DNA of 9,594 bases from Gammaproteobacteria bacterium. GTDB taxonomy: Bacteria; Pseudomonadota; Gammaproteobacteria; QNFN01. Both the position numbers and the translations under genes were made by a program. The first letter of the stretch is position 1, and the number at the start of each line of letters is the position of its first letter. This document shows positions 1 through 6,834 of this stretch, one piece after another. The stretch spans positions 1 through 9,594 of the forward strand of contig QNFN01000044.1 in NCBI GenBank assembly GCA_003645555.1. Reading direction: 5' to 3'. The notes under the pieces were generated by a model. The model did not search any database and was not told the origin of the DNA. It saw only the letters and a program-made list of their open reading frames with translations.

Positions 1-288
1 CAGAGAGGAGAGGTTGGTGCAGACGCAGGTCTTGTCGCGCCCGACCGGCTTGAGTTCATACACCGAGTAGAAGGTCGCGACCTCGTAGACGGCGAGCGCC
101 GGCATGCCGAGATAATCAGCAACGGCATCCATCAATTCGCGCGGTAACCAGCCACCATTGGCATCCTGGGCGATGCGCAGGGTGGCCATCACTGCCGATT
201 GGCGCTGGTCAGCCGGGTACTTGGCGAGTTCGGTATCAATCTCCGTGCACGATGCGGCGGAGAGCAGTTCAGTCTGATTGTCGGCCAT
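1..288 (-). CDS. nuoE: NADH-quinone oxidoreductase subunit E, N-terminal 96 residues (runs off the window)
   Basis: This is the 24 kDa subunit of the complex I NADH-dehydrogenase arm. It carries the off-path [2Fe-2S] cluster N1a and lies next to the FMN subunit NuoF. The visible 96 codons hold the N-terminal helical domain, including the family stretch GGWLPRELMDAVADYLGMP (about 46-64) and EVATFYSVYELKPVGR (about 69-84), followed by the start of the thioredoxin-like domain. The ATG shares one base with the nuoD stop (TGATG), and a GGGGAG lies about 11 bases upstream. Oddity: the first cluster motif should be C-x4-C, but here residues 90-95 read CTNLSS, so Ser95 (bases 4-6, codon TCT) is where the second cysteine is expected. 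The other two ligands lie beyond the edge. The subunit identity is secure; whether the cluster is altered is not. Confidence 0.95.
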   Translation of the reverse strand, partial: MADNQTELLSAASCTEIDTELAKYPADQRQSAVMATLRIAQDANGGWLPRELMDAVADYLGMPALAVYEVATFYSVYELKPVGRDKTCVCTNLSSL

Positions 289-1541
289 CAGCGGTCGATC
301 TCCCCGAAAACGATATCCTGGGTACCGATCACCGCGACCACGTCAGCCAGCATGTGGCCACGTACCATTTCGTCCATCGCCGCCAAGTGGGCGAAACCCG
401 GGGCGCGGATTTTCAGCCGGTAGGGCTTGTTGGCGCCATCCGACACCAGGTAGATACCGAACTCGCCCTTCGGGTGCTCGACAGCCTGGTAGACCTCGCC
501 GGCGGGAACGGTGTAGCCCTCGGTGAACAGCTTGAAGTGGTGGATCAGCGCTTCCATGCTCTCCTTCATCTCGAGCCGTGGCGGCGGTGACACCTTGTGG
601 TCGTCGACCATCACCGGGCCCGGGTTGGCACGCAGCCAATCGATGCACTGTTTGATGATGTGATTCGATTGGCGCAGCTCTTCCATGCGCACCAGGTAAC
701 GATCGTAGCAGTCGCCATTGACGCCGATCGGGATGTCAAAATCGACCCGATCATAGACGCTGTAAGGCTGTTTTTTGCGCAGGTCCCAGGCGATGCCCGA
801 GCCACGGATCATCGGCCCGGTAAACCCGAGTTGCATGGCCTCCTCCGGCGAGACCACGCCGATGCCGACGGTGCGCTGCTTCCAGATCCGGTTGTCGGTC
901 AGCAGCGTCTCGTACTCATCGATATTGGTCGGAAAACGCTCGGTGAAGGCCTCGATGAAATCAAGCAGCGAGCCTTGGCGATCGGCATTGCGTTCGGCAG
1001 TTTCACGCTCGTTATGCCACTTCGACGGCTGGTACTGCGGCATCCGCTCAGGGAGATCGCGGTAGACTCCGCCCGGGCGGAAATAGGCGGCGTGCATGCG
1101 CGCACCGGATACGGCCTCGTAGGCATCGAGCAGGAATTCGCGCTCGCGAAACGCGTAGATGAAAATGGTCATCGCACCGAGATCGAGACCGTGTGCACCG
1201 AGCCACATAAGGTGGTTCAGGATGCGTGTGATCTCGGAATACATGGTGCGAATGTACTCGGCACGTAACGGCGGCGTGACACCGAGCAACTTCTCGATCG
1301 CCATGACATAAGCGTGCTCGTTGCACATCATCGACACGTAGTCGAGCCGGTCCATATAGCCGATGCTGTGGTTGAACGGCTTGGTTTCGACCAACTTCTC
1401 GGTGCCCCGGTGCAGCAGGCCGATGTGTGGGTCCGCACGCTGGATCACCTCACCATCCATCTCCAGCACCAGGCGCAGTACGCCGTGTGCGGCCGGGTGC
1501 TGCGGCCCGAAGTTCAGCGTGTAATTACGGATCTCAGGCAT
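288..1541 (-). CDS. nuoD: NADH-quinone oxidoreductase subunit D (49 kDa, quinone-site subunit)
   Basis: This peripheral-arm subunit of complex I forms the ubiquinone pocket together with NuoB. The 417-residue protein is full length and collinear with the family. The N-terminal hairpin GPQHPAAHG (12-20) carries His19, the RLDYVSMM block carries Tyr68, and the GLDLGAMT block carries Asp120. These correspond to His59, Tyr108 and Asp160 of the bovine 49 kDa subunit, the quinone headgroup and linked residues. The C-terminus ends in the usual VFGEIDR. I chose the ATG at 1541 because [16 protein letters not shown] is the conserved start. A GTG three codons upstream (1550) is possible but has no better Shine-Dalgarno. 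The gene overlaps the nuoC stop by 8 bases and shares one base with nuoE, so translational coupling is likely. It is not fused to nuoC, unlike enteric and pseudomonad NuoCD. Confidence 0.97.
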   Translation of the reverse strand: MPEIRNYTLNFGPQHPAAHGVLRLVLEMDGEVIQRADPHIGLLHRGTEKLVETKPFNHSIGYMDRLDYVSMMCNEHAYVMAIEKLLGVTPPLRAEYIRTMYSEITRILNHLMWLGAHGLDLGAMTIFIYAFREREFLLDAYEAVSGARMHAAYFRPGGVYRDLPERMPQYQPSKWHNERETAERNADRQGSLLDFIEAFTERFPTNIDEYETLLTDNRIWKQRTVGIGVVSPEEAMQLGFTGPMIRGSGIAWDLRKKQPYSVYDRVDFDIPIGVNGDCYDRYLVRMEELRQSNHIIKQCIDWLRANPGPVMVDDHKVSPPPRLEMKESMEALIHHFKLFTEGYTVPAGEVYQAVEHPKGEFGIYLVSDGANKPYRLKIRAPGFAHLAAMDEMVRGHMLADVVAVIGTQDIVFGEIDR

Positions 1542-2223
1542 CGTCGGCACCGGGCTGCTGGTAGCGTTTGTCCTCGCGGATGATGCGTGGCTGCGTCACC
1601 CGCGGCTCGATCGTCACCGGCTCGTAGACGGTGCGTTTCTTGACCGCGTCATAGCGCATCTCCACATGACCGCTGACTGGGAAGTCCTTGCGGAACGGAT
1701 GGCCGATGAAGCCGTAGTCGGTGAGGAGGCGACGCAAGTCCGGGTGGCCCTCGAAGACAATGCCGTACATGTCAAACGCCTCACGTTCGAACCAGTCCGC
1801 CGACCTCCACACACCGATGACCGAGTCGACGACCGGAAAGTCATCGTTCTCGGCATAGCAGCGCACGCGGATGCGTTGGTTGTTGCTGATCGAAAGCAGG
1901 TGGTAGACGGCGGCAAAGCGGTGTGGATGCGCCGTCCCGCCGTGGGTCGCGGATTCGCGCGAGACGCCGCGGCTGAAACCGGTGTCGGCCGCGCTGCCAG
2001 TATCCCACTCGTCGACGCCGTAGTCGGCATAGTCGATGCCGCAGACATCGATCAGTTCCTCGAAACCGAGACCGCCGGCGTCGCGCAACTGGGTACAGGC
2101 TTCGATCAGGCGGACACGAGGCACAATCAGCGTCACTTCACCCCGGTCGACCAGGCACTCGTTGACCTTGTCACCGAGGATCTCGCGCGCCTGCTCGGCC
2201 AGCCGATTTGCTGCTTCGGTCAT
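1534..2223 (-). CDS. nuoC: NADH-quinone oxidoreductase subunit C (30 kDa)
   Basis: This is the 30 kDa peripheral-arm subunit, which binds no cofactor and packs against NuoD and NuoB. The 229-residue protein contains the family signature at about 146-181: EREAFDMYG, then FEGHPDLRR, then [16 protein letters not shown]. The C-terminal tail [16 protein letters not shown] is also typical. The ATG at 2223 gives MTEAANRL. Longer readings upstream only translate nuoB in the wrong frame. The gap to the nuoB stop is 10 bases, with GAGAG as a modest ribosome site. Between the CGIDYADYG block and the [10 protein letters not shown] block is a polar loop of about 30 residues (72-101), longer than in many proteobacterial NuoC. 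I recall a similar loop starting with a W-D-T and F-S-R-G-V pattern in xanthomonads, so it looks like a lineage feature rather than an error. Confidence 0.96.
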   Translation of the reverse strand: MTEAANRLAEQAREILGDKVNECLVDRGEVTLIVPRVRLIEACTQLRDAGGLGFEELIDVCGIDYADYGVDEWDTGSAADTGFSRGVSRESATHGGTAHPHRFAAVYHLLSISNNQRIRVRCYAENDDFPVVDSVIGVWRSADWFEREAFDMYGIVFEGHPDLRRLLTDYGFIGHPFRKDFPVSGHVEMRYDAVKKRTVYEPVTIEPRVTQPRIIREDKRYQQPGADDA

Positions 2224-2233
2224 GGTGCGGCTC

Positions 2234-2710
2234 TCAACGGGCGATGGTGTTGGTGTTGCGGATCTTGTTCTGCAACTGCAGGATCCCGTACAACAATGCC
2301 TCGGCGGTCGGCGGACAACCCGGAACATAGATGTCGACCGGAACAATGCGGTCGCAGCCGCGCACCACCGAGTAGGAGTAGTGATAGTAGCCGCCGCCGT
2401 TGGCGCATGAACCCATCGAAATCACCCAGCGTGGCTCGGCCATCTGGTCATAGACCTTGCGCAGCGCCGGGGCCATCTTGTTGCATAGCGTGCCGGCGAC
2501 GATCATGACGTCGGACTGACGCGGGCTGGGGCGGAAGATGATGCCGAAGCGGTCGAGGTCATAGCGCGCCGCACCGGCGTGCATCATTTCTATCGCACAG
2601 CAGGCGAGGCCGAAGGTCATCGGCCACATCGACCCGGTCCGCGCCCAGTTGATCAGCTTGTCTGCCGAAGTGGTCAGGTAGCCTTTCTCGAAAACGCCCT
2701 CTATTCCCAT
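2234..2710 (-). CDS. nuoB: NADH-quinone oxidoreductase subunit B (PSST, cluster N2)
   Basis: NuoB holds the terminal [4Fe-4S] cluster N2, which passes electrons to ubiquinone at the interface with NuoD. The protein has the usual proteobacterial length of 158 residues. All N2 ligands are present: the tandem Cys37-Cys38 in [10 protein letters not shown], Cys102 in [10 protein letters not shown] and Cys132 in [10 protein letters not shown]. The start [20 protein letters not shown] is the standard one. Its ATG lies inside the end of nuoA (10-base overlap), with an AAGGGGG ribosome site about 8 bases upstream. Longer upstream readings are out-of-frame translation of nuoA. I see nothing unusual in the sequence. 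Confidence 0.98.
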   Translation of the reverse strand: MGIEGVFEKGYLTTSADKLINWARTGSMWPMTFGLACCAIEMMHAGAARYDLDRFGIIFRPSPRQSDVMIVAGTLCNKMAPALRKVYDQMAEPRWVISMGSCANGGGYYHYSYSVVRGCDRIVPVDIYVPGCPPTAEALLYGILQLQNKIRNTNTIAR

Positions 2711-3057
2711 TCCAGCGCCCCCTTCTTCCACTCGTAGATGAAGCCGATCACGAGGATGCCGAGAAACAGCACCATGGCGAGGAACCCGAACATGCCGATC
2801 TGGTCGAGCACCACGGCCCATGGGAACAGGAACGCGATCTCGAGATCGAAAATGATGAACAGGATGGCGACCAGATAGTAGCGGACGTCGAACTTCATCC
2901 GCGCGTCCTCGAACGCCTCGAAGCCGCACTCGTACGGAGAGTTCTTTTCCGGATCGGGACGGTGGGGTCCCATGATGGCACCGGTTACCAGCATGCCACC
3001 GCCAGTAACCAGGCCGATGGCAATAAAGACCAGGATCGGCAAATAGTTCTCGAGCAT
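2701..3057 (-). CDS. nuoA: NADH-quinone oxidoreductase subunit A (ND3 homologue)
   Basis: NuoA is the small membrane subunit at the junction of the membrane and peripheral arms of complex I. The 118-residue protein has three predicted membrane helices at about 6-27, 61-82 and 87-108. The loop after helix 1 carries the conserved SPYECGFEA segment with Cys44, equivalent to the redox-sensitive loop cysteine of mitochondrial ND3. Helix 2 contains the conserved [12 protein letters not shown] motif with acidic residues Asp71 and Glu73. It is the first gene of the nuo operon. A GGAGAG element about a dozen bases upstream of the ATG serves as ribosome site. The TAG stop lies inside the start of nuoB, so the two are probably translationally coupled. 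Confidence 0.97.
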   Translation of the reverse strand: MLENYLPILVFIAIGLVTGGGMLVTGAIMGPHRPDPEKNSPYECGFEAFEDARMKFDVRYYLVAILFIIFDLEIAFLFPWAVVLDQIGMFGFLAMVLFLGILVIGFIYEWKKGALEWE

Positions 3058-3235
3058 CGTCTATCCACTCTCCGGCCGGTCACGCCCGGGGCATCGAGCC
3101 CACGAGCAGGGTGTGGACGGGCGTAAATCTCTCCCGGGCGGCCAAGTGTGGCCGAACGGCGAAGTCGCCTGTGCTATTTCGCAAACGACAACGCCACAAT
3201 CTGGTGGCAGGAGTGCTGTCGATGCGTAGTGATTC
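3058..3235 (-). promoter_or_regulatory. tRNA-Leu to nuoA spacer with three small stem-loops (candidate leader)
   Basis: No gene is supported in these 178 bases. Three short perfect stem-loops occur in succession: GCCAC/GTGGC with a 6-base loop (3193-3208), GGCGA/TCGCC with a 2-base loop or GGCG/CGCC with a 4-base loop (3158-3169), and CGGCCA/TGGCCG with a 4-base loop (3139-3154). None is followed by a T-run on the minus strand, so none is a standard intrinsic terminator. I see no convincing -35/-10 pair for nuoA, so the nuo genes may be read through from secG and the tRNA or use a promoter I cannot recognise. Roles in tRNA 3' processing or mRNA stability are inference only. Confidence 0.35.
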
Positions 3236-3320
3236 TGGTGCCGAGGGCCGGACTCGAACCGGCACAGCTTGCGCTACCGCCCCCTCAAGACGGCGTGTCT
3301 ACCAATTTCACCACCTCGGC
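3236..3320 (-). tRNA. tRNA-Leu (anticodon GAG), CCA encoded
   Basis: This 85-base tRNA folds completely on the minus strand. The acceptor arm is GCCGAGG pairing with CCTCGGC, with discriminator A and a genomically encoded CCA (3236-3238). The D-arm contains the ATTGGTAGAC class II pattern. The anticodon stem is CCGTC/GGCGG (one G-U pair) around the loop TTGAGGG, giving anticodon GAG (3284-3286), which reads CUU and CUC leucine codons. A long variable arm has an AGC/GCT stem with a GCAA loop, as expected for tRNA-Leu. The T-arm is GCCGG/CCGGC around TTCGAGT. It closely resembles E. coli leuU. It sits 46 bases after the secG stop and 178 bases before nuoA, so co-transcription with protein genes is likely. 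Confidence 0.98.
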
Positions 3321-3328
3321 GAATTCAA

Positions 3329-3357
3329 GCAACCGATAATATCAGATTATCGGTTGC
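3329..3357 (-). repeat. Perfect 12-bp inverted repeat between secG and tRNA-Leu
   Basis: The arms GCAACCGATAAT (3329-3340) and ATTATCGGTTGC (3346-3357) are exact reverse complements separated by 5 bases. As minus-strand RNA this makes a strong hairpin ending 8 bases before the mature tRNA 5' end. It is followed by TTGAATTC, not a U-run, so it is at best a weak intrinsic terminator. It could protect the secG mRNA 3' end after RNase P or RNase E cleavage. The descending arm contains TATTAT (3336-3341), a 5/6 match to a -10 box at a distance suitable for starting tRNA transcription, but no matching -35 box is evident. Confidence 0.75.
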
Positions 3358-3366
3358 CAAGAAAAA

Positions 3367-3717
3367 CTATTGGGGTTTCGACGGTAGCTGCGGCACGTCG
3401 CTCGTCCCGCCGGCAGGCCGAGTCGTTCCCGGCGCCTGAAGCGGCGTCTCGATCAGGTCGACCACGCTGCCCTGGCGAACATCGCCCACCCGCGTTGCCA
3501 GGAAAGCGAGGCTCAGGCTGGTGACAAAAAACAGTGCCGCAAGAACGGCCGTGGCACGGGTCATGAACGAGCCTGCACCTTGTGAACCGAACACTGTCGA
3601 AGAGGCACCGCTGCCGAATGCAGCCCCCATATCAGCGCCTTTGCCGTGCTGCAACAGCACCAGGCTGATTAGCGCCAAGGCGATCAGAACGTGGGCTACC
3701 AGAAGAATTGTTTGCAT
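3367..3717 (-). CDS. secG: Preprotein translocase subunit SecG
   Basis: SecG is the auxiliary inner-membrane subunit of the SecYEG channel and assists SecA-driven export. The 116-residue protein has two predicted membrane helices, about 2-21 and 55-74. Between them is the conserved cytoplasmic loop QHGKGADMGAAFGSGASS followed by TVFGSQGAGSFMTRATA, the family hallmark. The C-terminal tail (about 78-116) is hydrophilic and rich in Pro, Thr and Gly, which is the normally variable part. The ATG is preceded by a GGAAAG ribosome site and lies 24 bases after the tpiA stop, consistent with one transcript. Placement after tpiA and before tRNA-Leu is conserved in several gammaproteobacteria. Confidence 0.96.
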   Translation of the reverse strand: MQTILLVAHVLIALALISLVLLQHGKGADMGAAFGSGASSTVFGSQGAGSFMTRATAVLAALFFVTSLSLAFLATRVGDVRQGSVVDLIETPLQAPGTTRPAGGTSDVPQLPSKPQ

Positions 3718-3741
3718 CGTCTTTCCAGGTGATCCGGGCGC

Positions 3742-4491
3742 TCAGGTGGCCCGGCAAATGGTGAGGAATTCGTTGGCATCCAGCGCGGCACCGCCAATCA
3801 GGCCGCCATCAATATCGTCCATGGTGAACAGTTCGGGAGCATTGGCACCCTTGACGCTGCCACCGTAGAGGATACGTAGCCCGGCCGCGACCGTGGCGTC
3901 ACGCGCCGAGATCCTGTTGCGGATGAAGGCGTGGACTGCCTGCGCCTGGTCCGGAGTGGCCGTGAGTCCAGTGCCGATCGCCCAGACTGGCTCGTAGGCG
4001 ACGACCGCGTCAGCCAGCGCGCCCACCCCGGGGCCGTCGAGCAGGGCGTCGATCTGGCGCCCGATAACCGCCTCGGTGGCACCGGATTCGCGCTCTTCCA
4101 GGGTCTCGCCGACGCAGGCGATCGGGGTCAGACCCACCGCCTGGGCCGCGGTCATCTTGCGCGCTACCAGGGCGTTATCCTCGCCATGGAAGGCGCGGCG
4201 TTCGGAGTGACCGATGATGACGAAACGGCAACCGTAATCGGCCAACATCGGTCCGGCCACCTCACCAGTGTAGGCCCCGGCCGCGTGCTCGGAGAGGTCC
4301 TGCGCGCCCAGCGCGATCGGGCCGCCATCCAGGCGGGCCGCGGCCTCGGCGATGAAGACGGCCGGCGGGCAAACGACCATTTCAGCGCGCGCGACATCCA
4401 CGGCGCCCACGAGCAGACCGTCGATCAGCGCCGAGACGCTGTCGCGCGTACCGTTCATCTTCCAGTTGCCAGCAATCAGCGGGCGGCGCAT
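3742..4491 (-). CDS. tpiA: Triose-phosphate isomerase
   Basis: This cytosolic enzyme interconverts dihydroxyacetone phosphate and glyceraldehyde 3-phosphate in glycolysis and gluconeogenesis. The 249-residue TIM barrel has all catalytic residues: Lys11 in AGNWKMNG, His95 in VIIGHSERR and Glu167 in [11 protein letters not shown]. The flexible loop 6 (about 169-178) and the phosphate-binding YGGSVKG (209-215) are also present. I chose the ATG at 4491 because [13 protein letters not shown] is the standard N-terminus. A TTG 15 codons upstream (4536) overlaps the predicted -10 box and adds residues with no family support. The stop is 24 bases before secG. The 89-base gap to glmM contains a candidate promoter, so tpiA-secG may be transcribed separately from folP-glmM. 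Confidence 0.98.
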   Translation of the reverse strand: MRRPLIAGNWKMNGTRDSVSALIDGLLVGAVDVARAEMVVCPPAVFIAEAAARLDGGPIALGAQDLSEHAAGAYTGEVAGPMLADYGCRFVIIGHSERRAFHGEDNALVARKMTAAQAVGLTPIACVGETLEERESGATEAVIGRQIDALLDGPGVGALADAVVAYEPVWAIGTGLTATPDQAQAVHAFIRNRISARDATVAAGLRILYGGSVKGANAPELFTMDDIDGGLIGGAALDANEFLTICRAT

Positions 4492-4535
4492 ATCGTATTC
4501 CAGGTCAATGTGGGCGGCGGGAAAAAAGCGCGCCA

Positions 4536-4564
4536 AGGATACCGGGAGCCCCCCCGGAAATCAA
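4536..4564 (-). promoter_or_regulatory. Candidate sigma-70 promoter for tpiA-secG
   Basis: On the minus strand a -35 box TTGATT (4559-4564, 4/6 match) and a -10 box TATCCT (4536-4541, 4/6 match) are separated by exactly 17 bases. The start would be near 4529, giving a leader of about 38 bases before the tpiA ATG. The spacer contains a CCGGG/CCCGG dyad (4542-4557) and a run of seven G. A T6 run (4522-4527) follows, but about 14 bases after the dyad, so it does not look like a normal terminator for glmM. The assignment rests on pattern and position alone. Confidence 0.5.
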
Positions 4565-4580
4565 TGCGCTGGGTGGACGA

Positions 4581-5918
4581 TCAGGCGACCGAGGTTACGA
4601 CTTCGGCGAGCTCTTCGACCAGTTGTGCGACCTGACTGGCATCGCGACCCTCGACCATCACGCGGACCACCGGCTCGGTCCCCGAGGGGCGCAGCAGAAC
4701 CCGGCCATCGGTCCCGAGAGCCGCCTCGGCGGCCTTTACTGCGGCCGCTACCGAAGGATGCTTCAGGGGCTGCTGCCCCGGGGCAACACGCACATTGACC
4801 ATCTTCTGTGGAAAGACCGTCATCCCGGCCGTCAATTCGGTCAGGCTGCGCTGCTGGCGCACCGCGGCGGACAGCACCTGAAGAGCGGCCACCGTGCCGT
4901 CACCCGTAGTGGAGCGGTCGAGGCAGATCAAGTGACCGGAACTCTCGCCGCCCAGTCGCCAGCCGCGCGCGTGCAACCGCTCCAGGACATAGCGATCGCC
5001 GACCTTGGCCCGTTCGAACGGCACGCCACGATCTGACAGGGCCTTTTCCAGCCCCAGGTTGCTCATCACGGTGCCCACCACACCACCATCGAGCATTCCC
5101 AGTTCGAGGCGATCGCAGGCAACGATGTAGAGCAACTGGTCGCCATCGATCACGGCCCCTCCGGCGTCGATCATGATCAGGCGGTCACCGTCCCCATCGA
5201 GAGCGATGCCAAGATCGGCGCCGCGGGCACGTACCGCGGCACGCAGCGGTTCAACATGAGTCGAGCCACAATTAAGGTTGATGTTGAGGCCGTCCGGCTC
5301 GGTGCCGATAACACTGACCCTGGCGCCGAGCTCGCGCAGCACGCTGGGTGCGACCTGGTAGGTGGCGCCGTGGGCACAGTCGATGACGATGTCCAGCCCG
5401 TGCAGGGTGATGTCATTGTCGATCGTCGACTTGCAGTACTCGATGTAGCGACCCGCCGCATCATTGATACGCGAGGCCTTGCCCAATCGCTCCGCGGCCA
5501 CGGTTTGCAGGGGGCCGACGAGCTCAGTCTCGATCTGCTGTTCGACATGGTCGGGCAGCTTGAGGCCGTCAGGTCCGAAAAACTTGAAACCATTGTCGTC
5601 GAAAGCGTTGTGGGAGGCACTGATGACAATGCCGACACTGGCACGGAAGGTCCGGGTCAGGTAGGCCACTGCCGGGGTCGGCATCGGTCCGGTCAGAAGC
5701 ACGTCGAGCCCGGCCGCGGCCAGGCCCGCCTCGAGCGCCGACTCGAACATGTACCCGGAAATGCGCGTGTCCTTGCCAATGACCACCCGTGCATCGCCCT
5801 CCGGGCCTAGCACGCGGCCGACGGCCCAACCGAGCCGCAGTGCAAACTCAGGGGTGATCGGTTCGGTACCAACCCGGCCACGAATACCGTCAGTGCCAAA
5901 GTACTTACGTTCGCTCAC
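4581..5918 (-). CDS. glmM: Phosphoglucosamine mutase
   Basis: GlmM converts glucosamine 6-phosphate to glucosamine 1-phosphate, the step before GlmU on the way to UDP-GlcNAc for peptidoglycan and LPS. The 445-residue alpha-D-phosphohexomutase has its four domains intact. The substrate loop FGTDGIRG lies near the N-terminus. Ser102 in [14 protein letters not shown] is the phosphorylated serine. The metal loop DGDGDR spans 241-246, sugar recognition GGESSGH spans 323-329, and the phosphate-binding RPSGTEP spans 410-416. The start is GTG, supported by a strong GGAGG (5929-5933) and by [14 protein letters not shown] matching the family start. It overlaps the folP stop by four bases (GTGA), indicating coupled translation. 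The folP-glmM order is conserved in gammaproteobacteria. Confidence 0.98.
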   Translation of the reverse strand: MSERKYFGTDGIRGRVGTEPITPEFALRLGWAVGRVLGPEGDARVVIGKDTRISGYMFESALEAGLAAAGLDVLLTGPMPTPAVAYLTRTFRASVGIVISASHNAFDDNGFKFFGPDGLKLPDHVEQQIETELVGPLQTVAAERLGKASRINDAAGRYIEYCKSTIDNDITLHGLDIVIDCAHGATYQVAPSVLRELGARVSVIGTEPDGLNINLNCGSTHVEPLRAAVRARGADLGIALDGDGDRLIMIDAGGAVIDGDQLLYIVACDRLELGMLDGGVVGTVMSNLGLEKALSDRGVPFERAKVGDRYVLERLHARGWRLGGESSGHLICLDRSTTGDGTVAALQVLSAAVRQQRSLTELTAGMTVFPQKMVNVRVAPGQQPLKHPSVAAAVKAAEAALGTDGRVLLRPSGTEPVVRVMVEGRDASQVAQLVEELAEVVTSVA

Positions 5919-6754
5919 GCCGTCGCCCCCTCCGATGATGCCGCCTCGACTGCAGCACAGACCGCCAGCGCCTCGACCGTGGCGGCCACGTCATGGGTAC
6001 GCACCAGCCGTGCCCCACGACTGACGGCCAGTACAGCAGCCGCCACCCCTCCATGCAAGCGCCTGCCGACCGGTGCGTCGAGGATCGCACCGATCATCGA
6101 CTTTCGTGACAACCCGACCAGCAGCGGCCGGCCGAGCCTGCCCAGGTCATCCAGGGCGGCAAGCAGGGCCAGGTTGTCGGGCAGTGTCTTGCCGAACCCG
6201 AAGCCGGGATCGAGCAGGAGCCGCTCCGCAGGTAGGCCTGCCGCTGTGCAATTCGCAAGCCGTGCAGCCAGGAAATCCCGTACCGTAACGACCACTCCGT
6301 CCGGGTAGTCCGATGTCTGCTGCATCAGACCCGGCTCACCGCGCATGTGCATCAGGCTGGCGGCCAGGCCCAGCTCGGCCACCGCCTCAACGGCACCGGG
6401 CCGCTGCAAGGCACGTACATCGTTGACCAGCTGCGCCCCGGCATCGGCGACGGCGCGGATCACCTCGGGCTGGCTGGTGTCGACCGATATCGGTACATCG
6501 GTGGCTGCCGCGACCGCGCTGACCGTTGGCATAAGACGGCGCAGTTCTTCGTCCAGCGGCACCGGGGTCGCACCCGGCCGGGTCGATTCACCACCGATAT
6601 CGATCAGTGCCGCACCTTCGGCCACCATCTGCAGTGCATGTGCCACCGCCCTTCCCGGGTCGGTGAAATCACCACCATCAGAAAATGAGTCGGGCGTAAC
6701 GTTGAGGATACCCATCACCCGTGGTCGATCGAAATCGATCCGACAGCGAGGCAT
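5915..6754 (-). CDS. folP: Dihydropteroate synthase
   Basis: FolP condenses para-aminobenzoate with the pterin pyrophosphate to give dihydropteroate in folate synthesis, and it is the sulfonamide target. The 279-residue TIM-barrel protein has both family signatures: [13 protein letters not shown] (16-28) and GGESTRPGA (54-62). Pterin and phosphate residues are all present: Asp92 in VDTSQP, Asn111 in NDV, Asp182 in LDPGFGFGK, Lys218 in LSRKSMIG, and Arg252 and His254 in RTHD. The ATG at 6754 gives an N-terminus about the usual length. No clear Shine-Dalgarno is visible, and no other start codon lies in frame between it and ftsH. An 80-base gap separates it from ftsH, with no terminator or promoter that I can recognise. 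The stop overlaps the glmM start. Confidence 0.97.
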   Translation of the reverse strand: MPRCRIDFDRPRVMGILNVTPDSFSDGGDFTDPGRAVAHALQMVAEGAALIDIGGESTRPGATPVPLDEELRRLMPTVSAVAAATDVPISVDTSQPEVIRAVADAGAQLVNDVRALQRPGAVEAVAELGLAASLMHMRGEPGLMQQTSDYPDGVVVTVRDFLAARLANCTAAGLPAERLLLDPGFGFGKTLPDNLALLAALDDLGRLGRPLLVGLSRKSMIGAILDAPVGRRLHGGVAAAVLAVSRGARLVRTHDVAATVEALAVCAAVEAASSEGATA

Positions 6755-6834
6755 GATGAGCTGGGGATTCGAAATGGTTACGGCGACACCCCCAGTAGCC
6801 GCCCTGGAGCCGGACCGGACGCCCGTGTCAGGAA

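Noticed and set aside
2224..2346. An N-terminal extension of NuoC by 41 residues into nuoB.
   Set aside because: The extra residues are nuoB read in another frame, rich in Arg, Ser and Cys, and unlike any NuoC.
3170..3207. A TGGC...TTGC pattern on the minus strand upstream of nuoA, resembling a sigma-54 promoter.
   Set aside because: The spacing between the GG and GC elements is 11 bases, not the strict 10, and the flanking consensus is poor.
3080..3265. A minus-strand frame starting MPVRVRPSAP, and plus-strand frames reading GAEGRTRTGT or PRAGLEPA around 3111-3524.
   Set aside because: These peptides are translations of the tRNA-Leu T-arm and acceptor region, a well-known source of false protein annotations.
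4492..4536. An N-terminal extension of TpiA from a TTG start, adding 15 residues.
   Set aside because: It overlaps the predicted -10 box, lacks family support, and the internal ATG gives the canonical [13 protein letters not shown] start.
6727..6740. A GATCGA-AA-TCGATC palindrome over the start of folP.
   Set aside because: It is explained by the codons for Ile-Asp-Phe-Asp-Arg and is short; there is no second copy or promoter context to suggest an operator.
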